In this document: positions 36,267 through 45,910 of the stretch, in pieces
Numbering within the stretch: position 1 is the stretch's first letter
How the letters are laid out: each line of letters begins with the position of its first letter
Source: Acidisoma silvae
Lineage (GTDB): Bacteria; Pseudomonadota; Alphaproteobacteria; Acetobacterales; Acetobacteraceae
Direction of reading: 5' to 3'
NCBI RefSeq assembly: GCF_020618775.1
Contig: NZ_JAESVB010000011.1
Location: 48,760 to 112,759, forward strand
DNA length: 64,000 nt
The notes under the pieces: model-generated
Told to the model about the DNA's origin: nothing
What the model saw: the letters and a program-made list of their open reading frames with translations, nothing else
Database searches by the model: none
Translations under genes and position numbers: made by a program

Positions 36267-37094
36267 ATGACTTCAAACATCCACGACGTTCTGATCCAGA
36301 TCTGCAATGACACGCGCGCCGAGACCGCCCGCCGCAAGGCGGTGGAGCCGGTGGACGCCCTGAAGCAGCGGATCGCGACCCAGACGCCGCCGCGCGGTTT
36401 CGGCCGCCGGCTGATGGATCACGTCAATCTGCATCGCGTGGCGCTGATCGCGGAAGTGAAGAAGGCCTCGCCCTCCGGCGGGCTGATCCGCCCCGATTTC
36501 GATCCACCGGCCCTGGCCCGCGCCTATCAGGACGGTGGTGCCACCTGCCTCTCGGTTCTGACCGACGCGAAATATTTCCAGGGTGACGCCGAAGACCTGA
36601 TGGCCGTGCGCGAGGCCGTGCCGATGCCGGTGCTGCGCAAGGATTTCATCCTCGAGCCCTGGCAGGTCTATGAAAGCCGCGCGATGGGCGCGGACTGCAT
36701 TCTGCTGATCCTGGCGGCGCTGTCGGACGAGGAAGCGCGTGAGCTGGAAGCGCTGGCCCGTGCGCTCGACATGGACGTGCTGGCGGAAGTGCATGACGAG
36801 GCCGAGCTGGTTCGCGCGCTTGGTCTGCAAACGCCGCTGATCGGCATCAATAACCGCAATCTGAAAACCCTGAAGACCGATCTTCAGACGGCCGTCACGC
36901 TGGCGCCGCAGGTGCCGCCCGACCGGTTCCTGATTGCCGAGAGCGGCATCCAGACGCCGGCCGACGTCAAACGCCTCGTCGATGCCGGGCTGCAATGCTA
37001 TCTGGTCGGCGAAAGCCTGATGCGCCAGGACGATGTGGCCCAGGCCGTGCGTGACCTGATCGGCGCGCAGCGCACGGAAGACGCCGCCGCCTGA
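36267..37094 (+). CDS. trpC: indole-3-glycerol-phosphate synthase
   Basis: Fourth step of tryptophan synthesis, a TIM-barrel enzyme of 275 residues. [15 protein letters not shown] (catalytic Lys), [27 protein letters not shown] and LIAESGI are the family motifs. Monofunctional: no fused TrpF. The ATG at 36267 is seven bases after trpD, and moaC follows after 20 bases, indicating one transcript. Confidence 0.95.
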   Translation: MTSNIHDVLIQICNDTRAETARRKAVEPVDALKQRIATQTPPRGFGRRLMDHVNLHRVALIAEVKKASPSGGLIRPDFDPPALARAYQDGGATCLSVLTDAKYFQGDAEDLMAVREAVPMPVLRKDFILEPWQVYESRAMGADCILLILAALSDEEARELEALARALDMDVLAEVHDEAELVRALGLQTPLIGINNRNLKTLKTDLQTAVTLAPQVPPDRFLIAESGIQTPADVKRLVDAGLQCYLVGESLMRQDDVAQAVRDLIGAQRTEDAAA

Positions 37095-37114
37095 ACCGCG
37101 AAGGACGCCGGGCG

Positions 37115-37606
37115 ATGACGCAAAAGACGGGCGACCGGCTGACCCATTTCGATGCCTCCGGCCAGGCCGCGATGGTCGATGTCTCCGCCAAGCCGGAAAC
37201 GGCGCGGACGGCGACCGCGCGGGCGCGGATCAGCATGCTGCCCGCGACCTTAGCCCTGATCCAGAGCGGCGAGGCCAAAAAGGGCGATGTGCTGGGCGTC
37301 GCGCGTCTGGCCGGCATCATGGCCGCGAAACGCACGGCGGACCTCATTCCGCTCTGCCACCCCCTGCCCATCAGCGCCGTCGCCGTTATCTTCGACAGCG
37401 ACGCCGCTTCCTCCGCCATCGAGATTATCGCCACCGTCCGCACTACGGGCCGCACCGGGGTGGAGATGGAGGCGCTGACGGCGGCCTCCGTGGCCGCGCT
37501 GACCATCTATGACATGTGCAAGGCCGTCGATCGCGGCATGGTCGTGGACGGGCTGCGTGTGACCGAGAAATCCGGCGGCGCATCCGGGGATTACGCCGCG
37601 CCATGA
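37115..37606 (+). CDS. moaC: cyclic pyranopterin monophosphate synthase
   Basis: Molybdenum cofactor synthesis, 163 residues: completes formation of cyclic pyranopterin monophosphate after Moa[28 protein letters not shown] and [11 protein letters not shown] are the diagnostic blocks with the catalytic Lys and Asp. It sits between trpC and moeA, an order common in alphaproteobacteria, and overlaps moeA by four bases. Confidence 0.95.
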   Translation: MTQKTGDRLTHFDASGQAAMVDVSAKPETARTATARARISMLPATLALIQSGEAKKGDVLGVARLAGIMAAKRTADLIPLCHPLPISAVAVIFDSDAASSAIEIIATVRTTGRTGVEMEALTAASVAALTIYDMCKAVDRGMVVDGLRVTEKSGGASGDYAAP

Positions 37607-38808
37607 TTTCCGTCACCGAAGCGCGGAGCCGCATTCTGGCCGGGCTTGTGCCGACGCCCGCCGAAACGGTGTCGCTGATGGAGGCGCATGGCCGTATTCT
37701 GGCCGCCCCCCTCACCGCCCGCCTGTCCAATCCGCCGGCCGATGTCTCGGCCATGGACGGCTATGCCGTGCGGGCGGCGGATGCCGCTGCCGGCGCGCGC
37801 CTGCGTGTCATCGGGGCGGCGCCGGCCGGGCATCCCTTCGCGGATCGACTGGAACTCGGCGAGGCCGTGCGCCTGTTCACCGGCAGTGTGGTGCCGGATG
37901 GCGCGGACAGCATCCTGATCCAGGAGAACGCGACCGCCGAAGGCGATTGGGTGACGGTCAATGAGGCAACGGCCAAAGGCCGCCATATCCGCTATCAGGG
38001 CGCTGATTTCGCGCAAGGAGAGACGGTTGCTCAGGCCGGCCAGCGCCTGCATCCGCGCCTGATCGGGCTGGCTGCCGGTGCCGGCCACCCTTGGGTCGCG
38101 GTGCATCGCCGCCCGCGTGTGGTGATCCTCTGCACCGGTGACGAGATCGCCTTGCCCGGTGAGCCGCTGCCGCCGGGCGGCGTCGTTTCCTCCAACGGTC
38201 CCGCCCTCGCCGCCCTCGTGCGCGCGGCGGGCGGCGTGCCTGTGCTGCTGCCGACCGTGCCGGACCAGCTTCCCGCCATTGCTGCCGCCGCCATCGCTGC
38301 GCGGGGCGCGGACATGCTGGTCACGACCGGGGGCGCCAGCGTCGGGGCGCATGATCTGGTCCAGGAAGGCTTGGCCACGGCTGGGCTGGTGCTGGATTTC
38401 TGGCGTATCGCCATGCGGCCGGGCAAGCCGCTGATGCATGGACGGCTGGGTGATGTGCCGATGCTGGGCCTGCCCGGCAATCCCGTCTCGGCCCTCGTGT
38501 GCAGCATCCTGTTCCTGGTGCCCGCGCTGGAAAAGCTTCAGGGTCTGCCCGGAGATGCGCCGCTGGCGGAAAATGTGCGTCTGGGGGCCGATCTGCCGGC
38601 CAATGATATTCGCGAAGATTACGTGCGCGCGTCTCTGCTGGTGCGGGAAGACGGCGATTGGGCCGCCTATCCCTACAAGACGCAGGATTCGGGTCAGATC
38701 AGCCGGCTGGCGGCGGCCGACGCCCTATTGGTGCGCCCGCCTTTCGCCCCCGCCTTGCCGGCGGGCGCCATGGCGCCCGCCATTCGCCTCGGGCCACTCG
38801 GATTCTGA
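37603..38808 (+). CDS. moeA: molybdopterin molybdotransferase
   Basis: Inserts molybdate into adenylated molybdopterin; 401 residues. [36 protein letters not shown] and [12 protein letters not shown] are all present. The start ATG overlaps the moaC stop (ATGA), so translation is coupled. In many alphaproteobacteria lexA follows; here a short Pmp3-like gene follows a terminator instead. Confidence 0.95.
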   Translation: MISVTEARSRILAGLVPTPAETVSLMEAHGRILAAPLTARLSNPPADVSAMDGYAVRAADAAAGARLRVIGAAPAGHPFADRLELGEAVRLFTGSVVPDGADSILIQENATAEGDWVTVNEATAKGRHIRYQGADFAQGETVAQAGQRLHPRLIGLAAGAGHPWVAVHRRPRVVILCTGDEIALPGEPLPPGGVVSSNGPALAALVRAAGGVPVLLPTVPDQLPAIAAAAIAARGADMLVTTGGASVGAHDLVQEGLATAGLVLDFWRIAMRPGKPLMHGRLGDVPMLGLPGNPVSALVCSILFLVPALEKLQGLPGDAPLAENVRLGADLPANDIREDYVRASLLVREDGDWAAYPYKTQDSGQISRLAAADALLVRPPFAPALPAGAMAPAIRLGPLGF

Positions 38809-38857
38809 TTTCCAGTCTTAGGATGACAGCGGGGATTTTACCCTTATCTTGAGCCAC

Positions 38858-38886
38858 AGAGCGGCGCTGTCGCCGCGCTCTTTTTT
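38858..38886 (+). terminator. intrinsic terminator after moeA
   Basis: AGAGC-GGCG pairs with CGCC-G-CGCTCT around CTGT with a small bulge, followed by six T. It ends the trp-moa run and lies just before the Pmp3-like start codon, so that gene needs read-through or its own promoter nearby. Confidence 0.75.
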
Positions 38887-38899
38887 GGATGAGGGTTCC

Positions 38900-39091
38900 A
38901 TGCGTCTTCTTCTGGCGCTGCTGCTGCCGGCGGTTTCTTTTTTCTTCATCGGTCGTCCCTGGTCGGGACTTCTGTGTCTGCTGTTGCATCTGACGATCAT
39001 CGGCTGGATTCCTGCCGCAATCTGGGCCGTCTACGCGCTCAATCAGTATGAGACCGATAAGAAGATCCGTGTTGCCGGCTGGGGGCGCTGA
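38900..39091 (+). CDS. Pmp3/YqaE-family small membrane peptide
   Basis: A 63-residue proteolipid with two hydrophobic helices: LLLALLLPAVSFFFIGRPW and LCLLLHLTIIGWIPAAIWAVYAL. The Pro in the first helix and the GWIPAAIWAVY ending the second match the Pmp3/YqaE family, small membrane proteins linked to membrane potential and stress. The ATG at 38900 is preferred over one at 38849, because GAGGGTT lies close before it and the extension overlaps the terminator. Confidence 0.75.
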   Translation: MRLLLALLLPAVSFFFIGRPWSGLLCLLLHLTIIGWIPAAIWAVYALNQYETDKKIRVAGWGR

Positions 39092-39315
39092 CACCCGCAA
39101 TCGGAAAGCGGAAAAATTCGTCGATGCCATTTATGTGATTAATAATTACAGCCACATTATCGTATCGTTTTTCAAATGGATGGACGATTAGAAGCCATCT
39201 CTTTGGAAAGGATGAAGGATGGCTGTGCAAGTTACGCACTCGTGCGCGATATTGCCGTTCCGGAATTTATTCCAAATTGCAGCGCACAAAAGTAGTAGCG
39301 CCACCGAGCAAGATC

Positions 39316-40113
39316 ATGGCGCGACTCTTTAGTCCGGTTCCGCGTCGCCGCACGGGTGTCGGCCCCCGTATTCGCAAGCGACCCGAAGCCGCGCATGATA
39401 TGGTCATGCGTGGCATCGGCCTGGATATCGTCTCCGGCCGCTATCCCGCTGGCAGCCTACTGCCGGCCAAAGAAGTCCTTAGTCGCCAGTTCAAGGTTTC
39501 CAACAGCACGCTGCGCGAGGCTTTGCAGAAACTGTCGTCCAAAGGCATGATTCATCCCAAAACCCGCGTCGGCACGCGGGTTCTGGGCGAGCGAAACTGG
39601 AATATGTTCGACGCCGATATTCTGGACTGGCACTTTGCCGCCGGCGTGGATCGCGCTTTTCTGGCCCATCTCTTCACGTTGCGGCAAGCGTTCGAGCCCA
39701 TGGCCGCCGCCATCATGGCGACGCGGCAGAATGCCGAAAGCGTCAGGCATCTTTCCGAACTGGCGGCGCGCATGACCGAACCCGGGCAGTCGCGCGATGT
39801 CATCGCCAGTACGGATCTCGCCTTTCATCTTTTCATTCTGGAAAATACCGGCAACCCCTTCCTGCAATCCATCGGCGCGCTGATTCGCACGGCTCTGCTG
39901 GCAAGTTTCTCCATGAGCACGCCCGACCAGAAAACCGAATCCGAGGCGCTGGGACCGCATGACCATGCGGCCCTCGTCGCCGCGATTGCGGCGGGGGATG
40001 CGCAGGCCGCGTCCGACGAAATGATGATCGTGATCCATGCCGGCTGGACCAATCTGGGCGGCAGCGGATTGACCGATCTGTCCAGCCTGCGGCTAACGCA
40101 TTTCACCCCGTGA
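39316..40113 (+). CDS. GntR-family regulator, FCD (FadR) subfamily
   Basis: Transcription factor of about 265 residues. The winged helix (about 30-95) shows YPAGSLLPAKEVLSRQFKVS and STLREALQKLSSKGMI. The C-terminal FCD domain (about 120-240) is all-helical with DLAFHLFILENTGNPFL and a metal-type His (HDHAALVAAI). Sugar-acid (gluconate/galactonate) regulators look like this, but no target catabolic genes are adjacent. A TTG at 39277 would extend the protein by 13 residues. About 220 bases upstream hold no clear gene. Confidence 0.87.
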   Translation: MARLFSPVPRRRTGVGPRIRKRPEAAHDMVMRGIGLDIVSGRYPAGSLLPAKEVLSRQFKVSNSTLREALQKLSSKGMIHPKTRVGTRVLGERNWNMFDADILDWHFAAGVDRAFLAHLFTLRQAFEPMAAAIMATRQNAESVRHLSELAARMTEPGQSRDVIASTDLAFHLFILENTGNPFLQSIGALIRTALLASFSMSTPDQKTESEALGPHDHAALVAAIAAGDAQAASDEMMIVIHAGWTNLGGSGLTDLSSLRLTHFTP

Positions 40114-40192
40114 CGCCTCACGCGCTGCCGCCGCTTGCCTGAACGGCCACCGCGCTGTCTGATGACGACGCCCATAACCACGGAATGCTGCA

Positions 40193-40489
40193 ATGCCGAA
40201 AGCTCTTTACGCGACCTTCGAAGTTCTGCCCGGCCATGAGGAGACCTTGCAGCGGATGATGGCGGACCTGACGCGCGACGTGCGGGCGGAACCCGGCTGC
40301 CTGCGCTTCGTGGCCTATACGCGCGCCGACAATCCGCGCGCCTATCATGTCGATGAAATCTATGCCGATGACGCTGCTTTTGCGGCCCATATGGCCAGTG
40401 CGCATGGCCGTGCCTTCAATGCGGCCATTGTGGACAAGGTGGTGGACGGCGGTTCCACCGTGCATTTCCTGGACGAAACGGCGGACTAA
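40193..40489 (+). CDS. ABM-domain protein (putative quinol monooxygenase)
   Basis: Small protein of 98 residues with the dimeric ferredoxin-like fold of the antibiotic biosynthesis monooxygenase family (YgiN/LsrG-like). Typical features are the opening strand ALYATFEVLPGHEETLQRMM, then RAEPGCLRFVAYTRADNP and the H-M-A-S-AHGRAF helix. The reaction is unknown. It may be co-transcribed with the GntR gene 79 bases upstream, and it is followed by palindromic element copy 5. Confidence 0.82.
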   Translation: MPKALYATFEVLPGHEETLQRMMADLTRDVRAEPGCLRFVAYTRADNPRAYHVDEIYADDAAFAAHMASAHGRAFNAAIVDKVVDGGSTVHFLDETAD

Positions 40490-40526
40490 ACCCCGGATTT
40501 TGCCGGACTTGGTTGGAGCCCCCCAG

Positions 40527-40605
40527 CGTCATGCCCGTGAAAACGGGCATCTATTCTCGGTCACGGCGCTCGACCCAGACGATACCCGCTGACGCGGGTA
40601 TGACG
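40527..40605. repeat. palindromic intergenic element, copy 5
   Basis: A 79-base element between the convergent ABM gene and the GGDEF-EAL gene. Left arm CGTCATGCCCGTGAAAACGGG, right arm ACCCGCTGACGCGGGTATGACG. It is the most diverged of the five in its middle part. Confidence 0.82.
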
Positions 40606-40639
40606 GTTTTGCAGTCAAAACCTGACGGCCTCCGGTCCC

Positions 40640-43084
40640 CTATCGGGCGGGCGGGTCGTAGACGCCTTCAGCCATCTTGCGCTGTATCGTCGCAAAAGAC
40701 TGCGGTCGGTCGAACAGATAGCCTTGCGCCAGATCGCAGCCGAAACCGCGCAGGATTTCAAGCTGCTCCTGCGTTTCGATCCCTTCCGCTGTCGTCACCA
40801 TGCCCAGCTTGGCACCGAGATGGAGGATGGATTCGACGATGGCGAGTGAATCCGCGCGGGTGACGATCTGGCTGACGAAGCTGCGGTCGATCTTGATCTT
40901 GTCGAAGGGAAACTGCTGCAAATAGCCGAGCGAGGCGTAGCCGGTGCCGAAATCATCCAGCGCCACGGTCACACCCAGCGCACGCAATTCGCGCAGCATG
41001 GCGCGCACATCGTCGCCGTCCTGTAGCAGTGCGCTTTCGGTGACTTCCAGTTCCAGCCGTTGCGGCGCGAGGCCGCTACGCGCCAGTGCCTCTTCGATGA
41101 CGCGGGGCAGCGCGAGGGAGCGGAACTGAACGGGCGACAGATTGACCGCAATCCGCACATCCTCCGGCCAGTTCATGGCCGTGCGGCAGGCTTCGCCGAT
41201 CACCCATTCGCCCATCGGCAAAATCAGGCGGGTCTCTTCGGCCACGGGAATGAAACGGTCCGGCGTGACATAGCCCAGAGTCGGGTGGCGCCAACGCATC
41301 AGCGCTTCGAACTGGCGCAGGCGGCCGGTCGCGAAGGAGAAGATCGGCTGATAGACCAGCTCCAGTTCCTGGCGGTCGAGCGCGTTGCGGATATCGGAGG
41401 CGATGGCCGTCCGCACCCGCACGACCTCTTCCATCTCAGGGGCAAAGAAGCGCCAGGTGCTGCGGCCCTCGGCCTTGGCGCGATACAGCGCCATATCGGC
41501 GCTGCGCAGCAGGCTTTCCGCATCGGTCATGCCAGTATCGGTGCAGAGCGCGATGCCGATGCTGGCGCCGGCCGCCACGCGCTGGCCTTCGAAGTAAAAC
41601 GGCTCGGAAATCGTCGCCACGATGCGGCGGGCCAGTTCCTCGGTATCGGCGACGCTGCGCGGTCTGGTCTGGACGATGGCGAATTCATCGCCCCCCAGCC
41701 GCGCCACGCTGTCCTCTGCGCCGATGCAGCGGCGCAGGCGCTCGGCAGCCGCGACCAGAAGCGTATCGCCCGCCAGATGCCCCAACGTGTCGTTGACGTC
41801 CTTGAAGTCGTCGAGATCGAGCAGCAGCAGCGCAAAAAAGCTGCCGGAGGCCCGGCAGTCGAGCGTGGTTTGCAGCGATTGTCCGAACATCAGGCGGTTC
41901 GGCAGATCGGTGAGAATGTCGTGATGGGCCAGATGTTCGGTCTTGGCGTCGGCGCGGCGCTGTTCGGTAATATCCTCGAAGGTCGCGACCCATCCGCCAT
42001 CCGCCATCGGCTTATGGCCGACCTTGATGGCCTGCTGATCGTTTTCCGCCAGGAAGGCGACCTGATCGCTTTTGCCCGTCAGCGCCAGGACGCGGTCCAG
42101 CAACTGGCGACCGACCGCGGGGGGCACCACGCCACGCTCGGCCACCTGGGCGAACAGCGCGCTGATCTCCCGGCCGGGCGGCGCGTCCAACCAGTCCAGT
42201 CCGAAAAGCTCCAGAAAGCGGTTGTTGCAGACGATGACCTGCCCTGCCCCGTCCGCCATCAGCAGGCCCTGGGACATATTGTTGAGGGCGGCGTCGAAAC
42301 GCGCGTTCTGCACGGCCAGGTCTTGATCGCGGCTGCGCAGCACGGCGTTCTGGGCATTCAATTCGTCATTCGCCGCCGCGATCACGCCATGGGCGGTGGA
42401 AAGCTGCACGCCGGTGCGTTGCAGCTCATCGGTCAGCCGAATCAGGCGCCGGTAATTCTCCGCCATCAGGCGATTGTCGCGCAGCAGCAGCACGATCAGC
42501 AGCACGCCGAGCACGATCAGCATGCCGGTGAACCCGGCCGAAATGGTGTGCAGCCATTGCAGGCGAATCTCGCCGGCCTCGATATTGTCGCCGACCGTAT
42601 TGGCCGTCAGCGAGGTCAATTCGATCAGACTCGGCTCCAGCGGCTGCAGCGTCAGGATGATCTGCTGCAAAGCGCCCGGCTGCTCCGGGTTCGCGACCAG
42701 CGGGGCGATCTGGTTCACCGCCGTCGACAGGCGCGGCAGGATGTCCGACACTTCAGGGTGGCCAGCGATAAAATCGATAAATTCCGCCCGGTTCAAAACC
42801 GTGACGCGGTTCTGGAGGATGGCGAAACGAAGACGCAGCACCGCGACCGATGTTTCGGGCAATTTAAGCGCCAGCCGCGCGGCCGTGGTTTCCAGCCGCA
42901 TGACCTCAGCCGTACCCTGGCTGGCGTCGAAAGCCAGATTATAGCTCGCCAACCGATGAGCGGTGGCCGTCTGCTGTAGCACCAGATAGGAGGTTGCCGC
43001 GGCCGCCAGCGCAAAAAACACCAGCACTGCCGACAGAAAGGCTTTTACCAGGCGGCGTCTGCCTGTGTCGCGTTCAAGAGCCAT
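40640..43084 (-). CDS. membrane PAS-GGDEF-EAL protein
   Basis: A c-di-GMP protein of 814 residues. TM1 (about 14-36) and TM2 (about 178-200) enclose a periplasmic sensor of about 140 residues; a coiled coil and a PAS domain (about 265-370) follow. The GGDEF domain has an intact LGGDEFA site. The EAL domain has FEALMRW, a NLSPVQF block, LEVTESALL and LDDFGTGYASL, so phosphodiesterase activity is expected. Either or both activities may operate. It stands alone; the divergent region upstream holds no gene for about 290 bases. Confidence 0.92.
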   Translation of the reverse strand: MALERDTGRRRLVKAFLSAVLVFFALAAAATSYLVLQQTATAHRLASYNLAFDASQGTAEVMRLETTAARLALKLPETSVAVLRLRFAILQNRVTVLNRAEFIDFIAGHPEVSDILPRLSTAVNQIAPLVANPEQPGALQQIILTLQPLEPSLIELTSLTANTVGDNIEAGEIRLQWLHTISAGFTGMLIVLGVLLIVLLLRDNRLMAENYRRLIRLTDELQRTGVQLSTAHGVIAAANDELNAQNAVLRSRDQDLAVQNARFDAALNNMSQGLLMADGAGQVIVCNNRFLELFGLDWLDAPPGREISALFAQVAERGVVPPAVGRQLLDRVLALTGKSDQVAFLAENDQQAIKVGHKPMADGGWVATFEDITEQRRADAKTEHLAHHDILTDLPNRLMFGQSLQTTLDCRASGSFFALLLLDLDDFKDVNDTLGHLAGDTLLVAAAERLRRCIGAEDSVARLGGDEFAIVQTRPRSVADTEELARRIVATISEPFYFEGQRVAAGASIGIALCTDTGMTDAESLLRSADMALYRAKAEGRSTWRFFAPEMEEVVRVRTAIASDIRNALDRQELELVYQPIFSFATGRLRQFEALMRWRHPTLGYVTPDRFIPVAEETRLILPMGEWVIGEACRTAMNWPEDVRIAVNLSPVQFRSLALPRVIEEALARSGLAPQRLELEVTESALLQDGDDVRAMLRELRALGVTVALDDFGTGYASLGYLQQFPFDKIKIDRSFVSQIVTRADSLAIVESILHLGAKLGMVTTAEGIETQEQLEILRGFGCDLAQGYLFDRPQSFATIQRKMAEGVYDPPAR

Positions 43085-43373
43085 AGGCTAGCGATCAGCC
43101 CTCTGCGGCACGACGGCATTTGCCGCACCGAGACAATGGCCGATACGTTTCGCGCGCACGCCCGCAACGCTGCCGTCCGAGCCCTGCCGGATGTATCGAT
43201 CAGTCATCCTTCGTTCCCCACGGCGCTTACCGCCCAGCCGAACGGCGGAAGGTCCCTTTCCATTACAGATCGCCTGGAAAAGTAAAGCCTCATTTGCGGC
43301 CGAATGTTACAGGATCTGGGGATAACCTACGGAAACTGCGTGTCTTATCATTTGGGGTGACTGTATCCGCCGC

Positions 43374-44684
43374 TCAAGACCCGCCGGCAGCAAGACCCGA
43401 CGGCTGCGGGCCACCCGCCATCCAATCCAGCAATTCCACCGTATGCATAACCGGCAGATCGCTGCCCGAAAGCTGGGTGATACAACCGATATTGCCGGCG
43501 GCAATCACATCGGGCCGGCGCTCCTGCAAATTTGCCAGCTTGCGGCTGCGAAGCTGTCCGGCAATCTCCGGTTGCAGGATGTTGTAAGTCCCGGCAGACC
43601 CGCAGCACAGATGTGGGTCACGCGGTTCGACCACCGTGAAACCGGCCGTCTTGAGCAGCGCCTTCGGTGCGCCCGTCACTTTCTGGCCATGCTGCAAGCT
43701 GCAGGCCGCGTGATAGGCGACCGTCAGCCCCGGTGCGCCGCGCTGCGGCTGGTAGTCGATCCGCACCAGATATTCCGAGATATCGGCAGCCAGCCCGGAG
43801 ACGCGCGCCGCTTGTGCGGCTTCCGGCGCGTCCCTGAACATGAAGCCGTAATCCTTCACCGTGGTGCCGCAGCCCGAGGTATTGATGATGATCGCGTCCA
43901 GTCCCGCGCCGTCGATCTCCCTTGTCCAGCCGGCGATCGCGGCGCGGGCCGCCGCCATGGCCGGATCGTGCTGGCCCATGTGATGCGTCAGCGCCCCGCA
44001 GCAGCCGACCTCCGGCGGGATTACCACCTCGATGCCCAGGCGCGTCAGCAGGCGGATCGTCGCGTCATTGATGCGCGGCGCCAGCACCTTCTGGGCGCAG
44101 CCGGTCAACAGCGCCACGCGCCCGCGCTTCACGCCCTGGGCCTGATGGACCTGTGGCCTTTGCGCTGGACTGTCGGACGGGAGTGCTGTGGGCGCCAGAG
44201 ACAGCATCGCCTGCATCCGCTTACCGGTGACGGTGCCGGTCGGGATCAGCCCTGCCGCAGGCCGCGCCAAGGCCGCCGCCCGCAGCGCCAGCCGAAAGAG
44301 GCGCGGATTGGGCAGAACCCGCGCCAGCACGCCGCGCAGCATCCGCTCCGGCCAGGGGCGGGTGTAGGTTTCCTCGATATAGCGGCGGGCATGATCGACC
44401 AGATGCATATAGTTCACGCCCGAGGGGCAGGTCGTCATGCAGGACAGGCAGGAAAGGCAGCGGTCGACATGCCGCACCACCGGTTCCGTCGCCGGCTTGC
44501 CGGATTCCAGCATCTCCTTGATCAGATAGATGCGTCCGCGCGGACTATCCAATTCGTCGCCCAGCAGAACGAAGGTGGGACAGGTCGCGGTGCAGAAGCC
44601 ACAATGGACGCAGGTGCGCAGCACGGTGTTGGAGGCAGCGGTATCGGAATCCCGCAACTGTTCGGCGGAGAAATGAGTTTGCAT
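43374..44684 (-). CDS. glcF: glycolate oxidase iron-sulfur subunit
   Basis: Electron-transfer subunit of glycolate oxidase, 436 residues, membrane-associated. Two [4Fe-4S] ferredoxin motifs lie near the N-terminus: CVHCGFCTATCP and CLSCLSCMTTCP. Two cysteine-rich CCG-type domains follow (GCCGALTHH, HLCCGSAGTYN). It is the last gene of glcD-glcE-glcF, six bases after glcE. It should pass electrons to the quinone pool. Confidence 0.93.
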   Translation of the reverse strand: MQTHFSAEQLRDSDTAASNTVLRTCVHCGFCTATCPTFVLLGDELDSPRGRIYLIKEMLESGKPATEPVVRHVDRCLSCLSCMTTCPSGVNYMHLVDHARRYIEETYTRPWPERMLRGVLARVLPNPRLFRLALRAAALARPAAGLIPTGTVTGKRMQAMLSLAPTALPSDSPAQRPQVHQAQGVKRGRVALLTGCAQKVLAPRINDATIRLLTRLGIEVVIPPEVGCCGALTHHMGQHDPAMAAARAAIAGWTREIDGAGLDAIIINTSGCGTTVKDYGFMFRDAPEAAQAARVSGLAADISEYLVRIDYQPQRGAPGLTVAYHAACSLQHGQKVTGAPKALLKTAGFTVVEPRDPHLCCGSAGTYNILQPEIAGQLRSRKLANLQERRPDVIAAGNIGCITQLSGSDLPVMHTVELLDWMAGGPQPSGLAAGGS

Positions 44685-44690
44685 CGCTGT

Positions 44691-45908
44691 CTATAGCCCC
44701 GCGTAGATCCGGCCCGGATTGAAGATGCCGTCAGGGTCCATCGCCGCCTTGATGCGCCGCGTCAGCCCGGCGAGCGGAGGCGCTTCCTGCGGCACCACCG
44801 GCACCGATGCGCGCAGGCTGTCCGGCGCGCGCATCAGCGTGAAGGTGCCGCCCAGATCCCAGACCGCATGCGTAATGGCGTCATGCAAAGCGGGCGTCGC
44901 CGGTCCTGCCGCCCAGATGCGGCCGCCGCCCCAATCCATGAAGCCGCGCGCCCCGGCCGCTTCGATCAGCGCCAGCAGCGTCGGCCCGCGCGACGGCCGG
45001 GTGGACAGATGCCACACCGCCTCGCCAGCGCCCGGCCGTATGGGCGTGACATCGCGAATGGCCGTCCAGACGCGCTTCGCTGTCCGCTCATCCAGAATTT
45101 CACTTTTGCCGAACCGCGCCAGCGTGCCGGCCAGTTGCTCTAGCCGATAGGCAACGCTGGCGGGAAATTCCTCGATCCGCAGGACGGTGACGGTTTGCGA
45201 GCCCAGGCCCGGAATGCCGTCAGCCGCCCAGGCCGGCAGAAAGGCCGCGCCCGAGACGCCGAAGGGCGACCCGAGGCCAGCCGACAGCGCCGCCACGCCA
45301 TGCACCGCGTCCAGTCCGCGCAGGATCAGCGCGCCGGTCGCGGCCGGCGCCGGCAGTATCTTCATGGTGATGTCGGTCATGATGCCGAGCGTGCCATGGC
45401 TGCCGGCGATGAGCTTGCAGAGGTCCAGCCCGGTGACGTTCTTCAACACCCGCCCACCGGCGCGGATGACCTCTCCACGGCCATTGATGGCGCGGATGCC
45501 GATGACATGGTCGCGCGTCGCACCCCAGGCGACGCGGCGCGGCCCGCTGAGGTTGGCGGCGACGATACCGCCCCAGCTTTGCCCGCCTGCGCTGCCCAGA
45601 AGCGCCGAGAGGTCCGGCGGCTCGGAGGTCAGCTGCTGGCCGTTCTGGTGCAGCAAAGCTTCGATCTCATCCAGCGGCGTGCCCGCGCGCGCCGCAATCA
45701 CCAGTTCCCGCGGGGAATAGAGCGTGACGCCGGTGAGATTGCGGGTGGAGAGGGTCGCATCCGCCTGCACCGGCCGCAGCATGGCGGATTTGGACCCGAA
45801 GCCTTGCACCAGCAGGGGTCGCCGCGCCGCGCGTGCGTCCGCGACCGCCGCTGCCATTGCCGCCTCATCGGCGGGTGCGATGACGGAAAGATCAGCCGTG
45901 GCGCTCAT
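44691..45908 (-). CDS. glcE: glycolate oxidase FAD-binding subunit
   Basis: Second flavin-type subunit of glycolate oxidase, about 405 residues. The FAD_binding_4 fold is seen in LLVQGFGSKSAM, VAARAGTPLDEIEALL, the GGQSWGGIVAANLSGPRR segment and VLKNVTGLDLCKLIAGSHGTLGI. It is shorter than GlcD and lacks most of its C-terminal half, as normal. The ATG at 45908 sits two bases after the glcD stop. Confidence 0.92.
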   Translation of the reverse strand: MSATADLSVIAPADEAAMAAAVADARAARRPLLVQGFGSKSAMLRPVQADATLSTRNLTGVTLYSPRELVIAARAGTPLDEIEALLHQNGQQLTSEPPDLSALLGSAGGQSWGGIVAANLSGPRRVAWGATRDHVIGIRAINGRGEVIRAGGRVLKNVTGLDLCKLIAGSHGTLGIMTDITMKILPAPAATGALILRGLDAVHGVAALSAGLGSPFGVSGAAFLPAWAADGIPGLGSQTVTVLRIEEFPASVAYRLEQLAGTLARFGKSEILDERTAKRVWTAIRDVTPIRPGAGEAVWHLSTRPSRGPTLLALIEAAGARGFMDWGGGRIWAAGPATPALHDAITHAVWDLGGTFTLMRAPDSLRASVPVVPQEAPPLAGLTRRIKAAMDPDGIFNPGRIYAGL

Positions 45909-45910
45909 CG

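Noticed and set aside
39176..39295. 39-codon open frame upstream of the GntR gene
   Set aside because: No ribosome site of note and no recognisable sequence; too short to support.
43085..43373. Possible gene between the GGDEF-EAL gene and glcF
   Set aside because: Only short frames with no conserved features; treated as a plain intergenic region.
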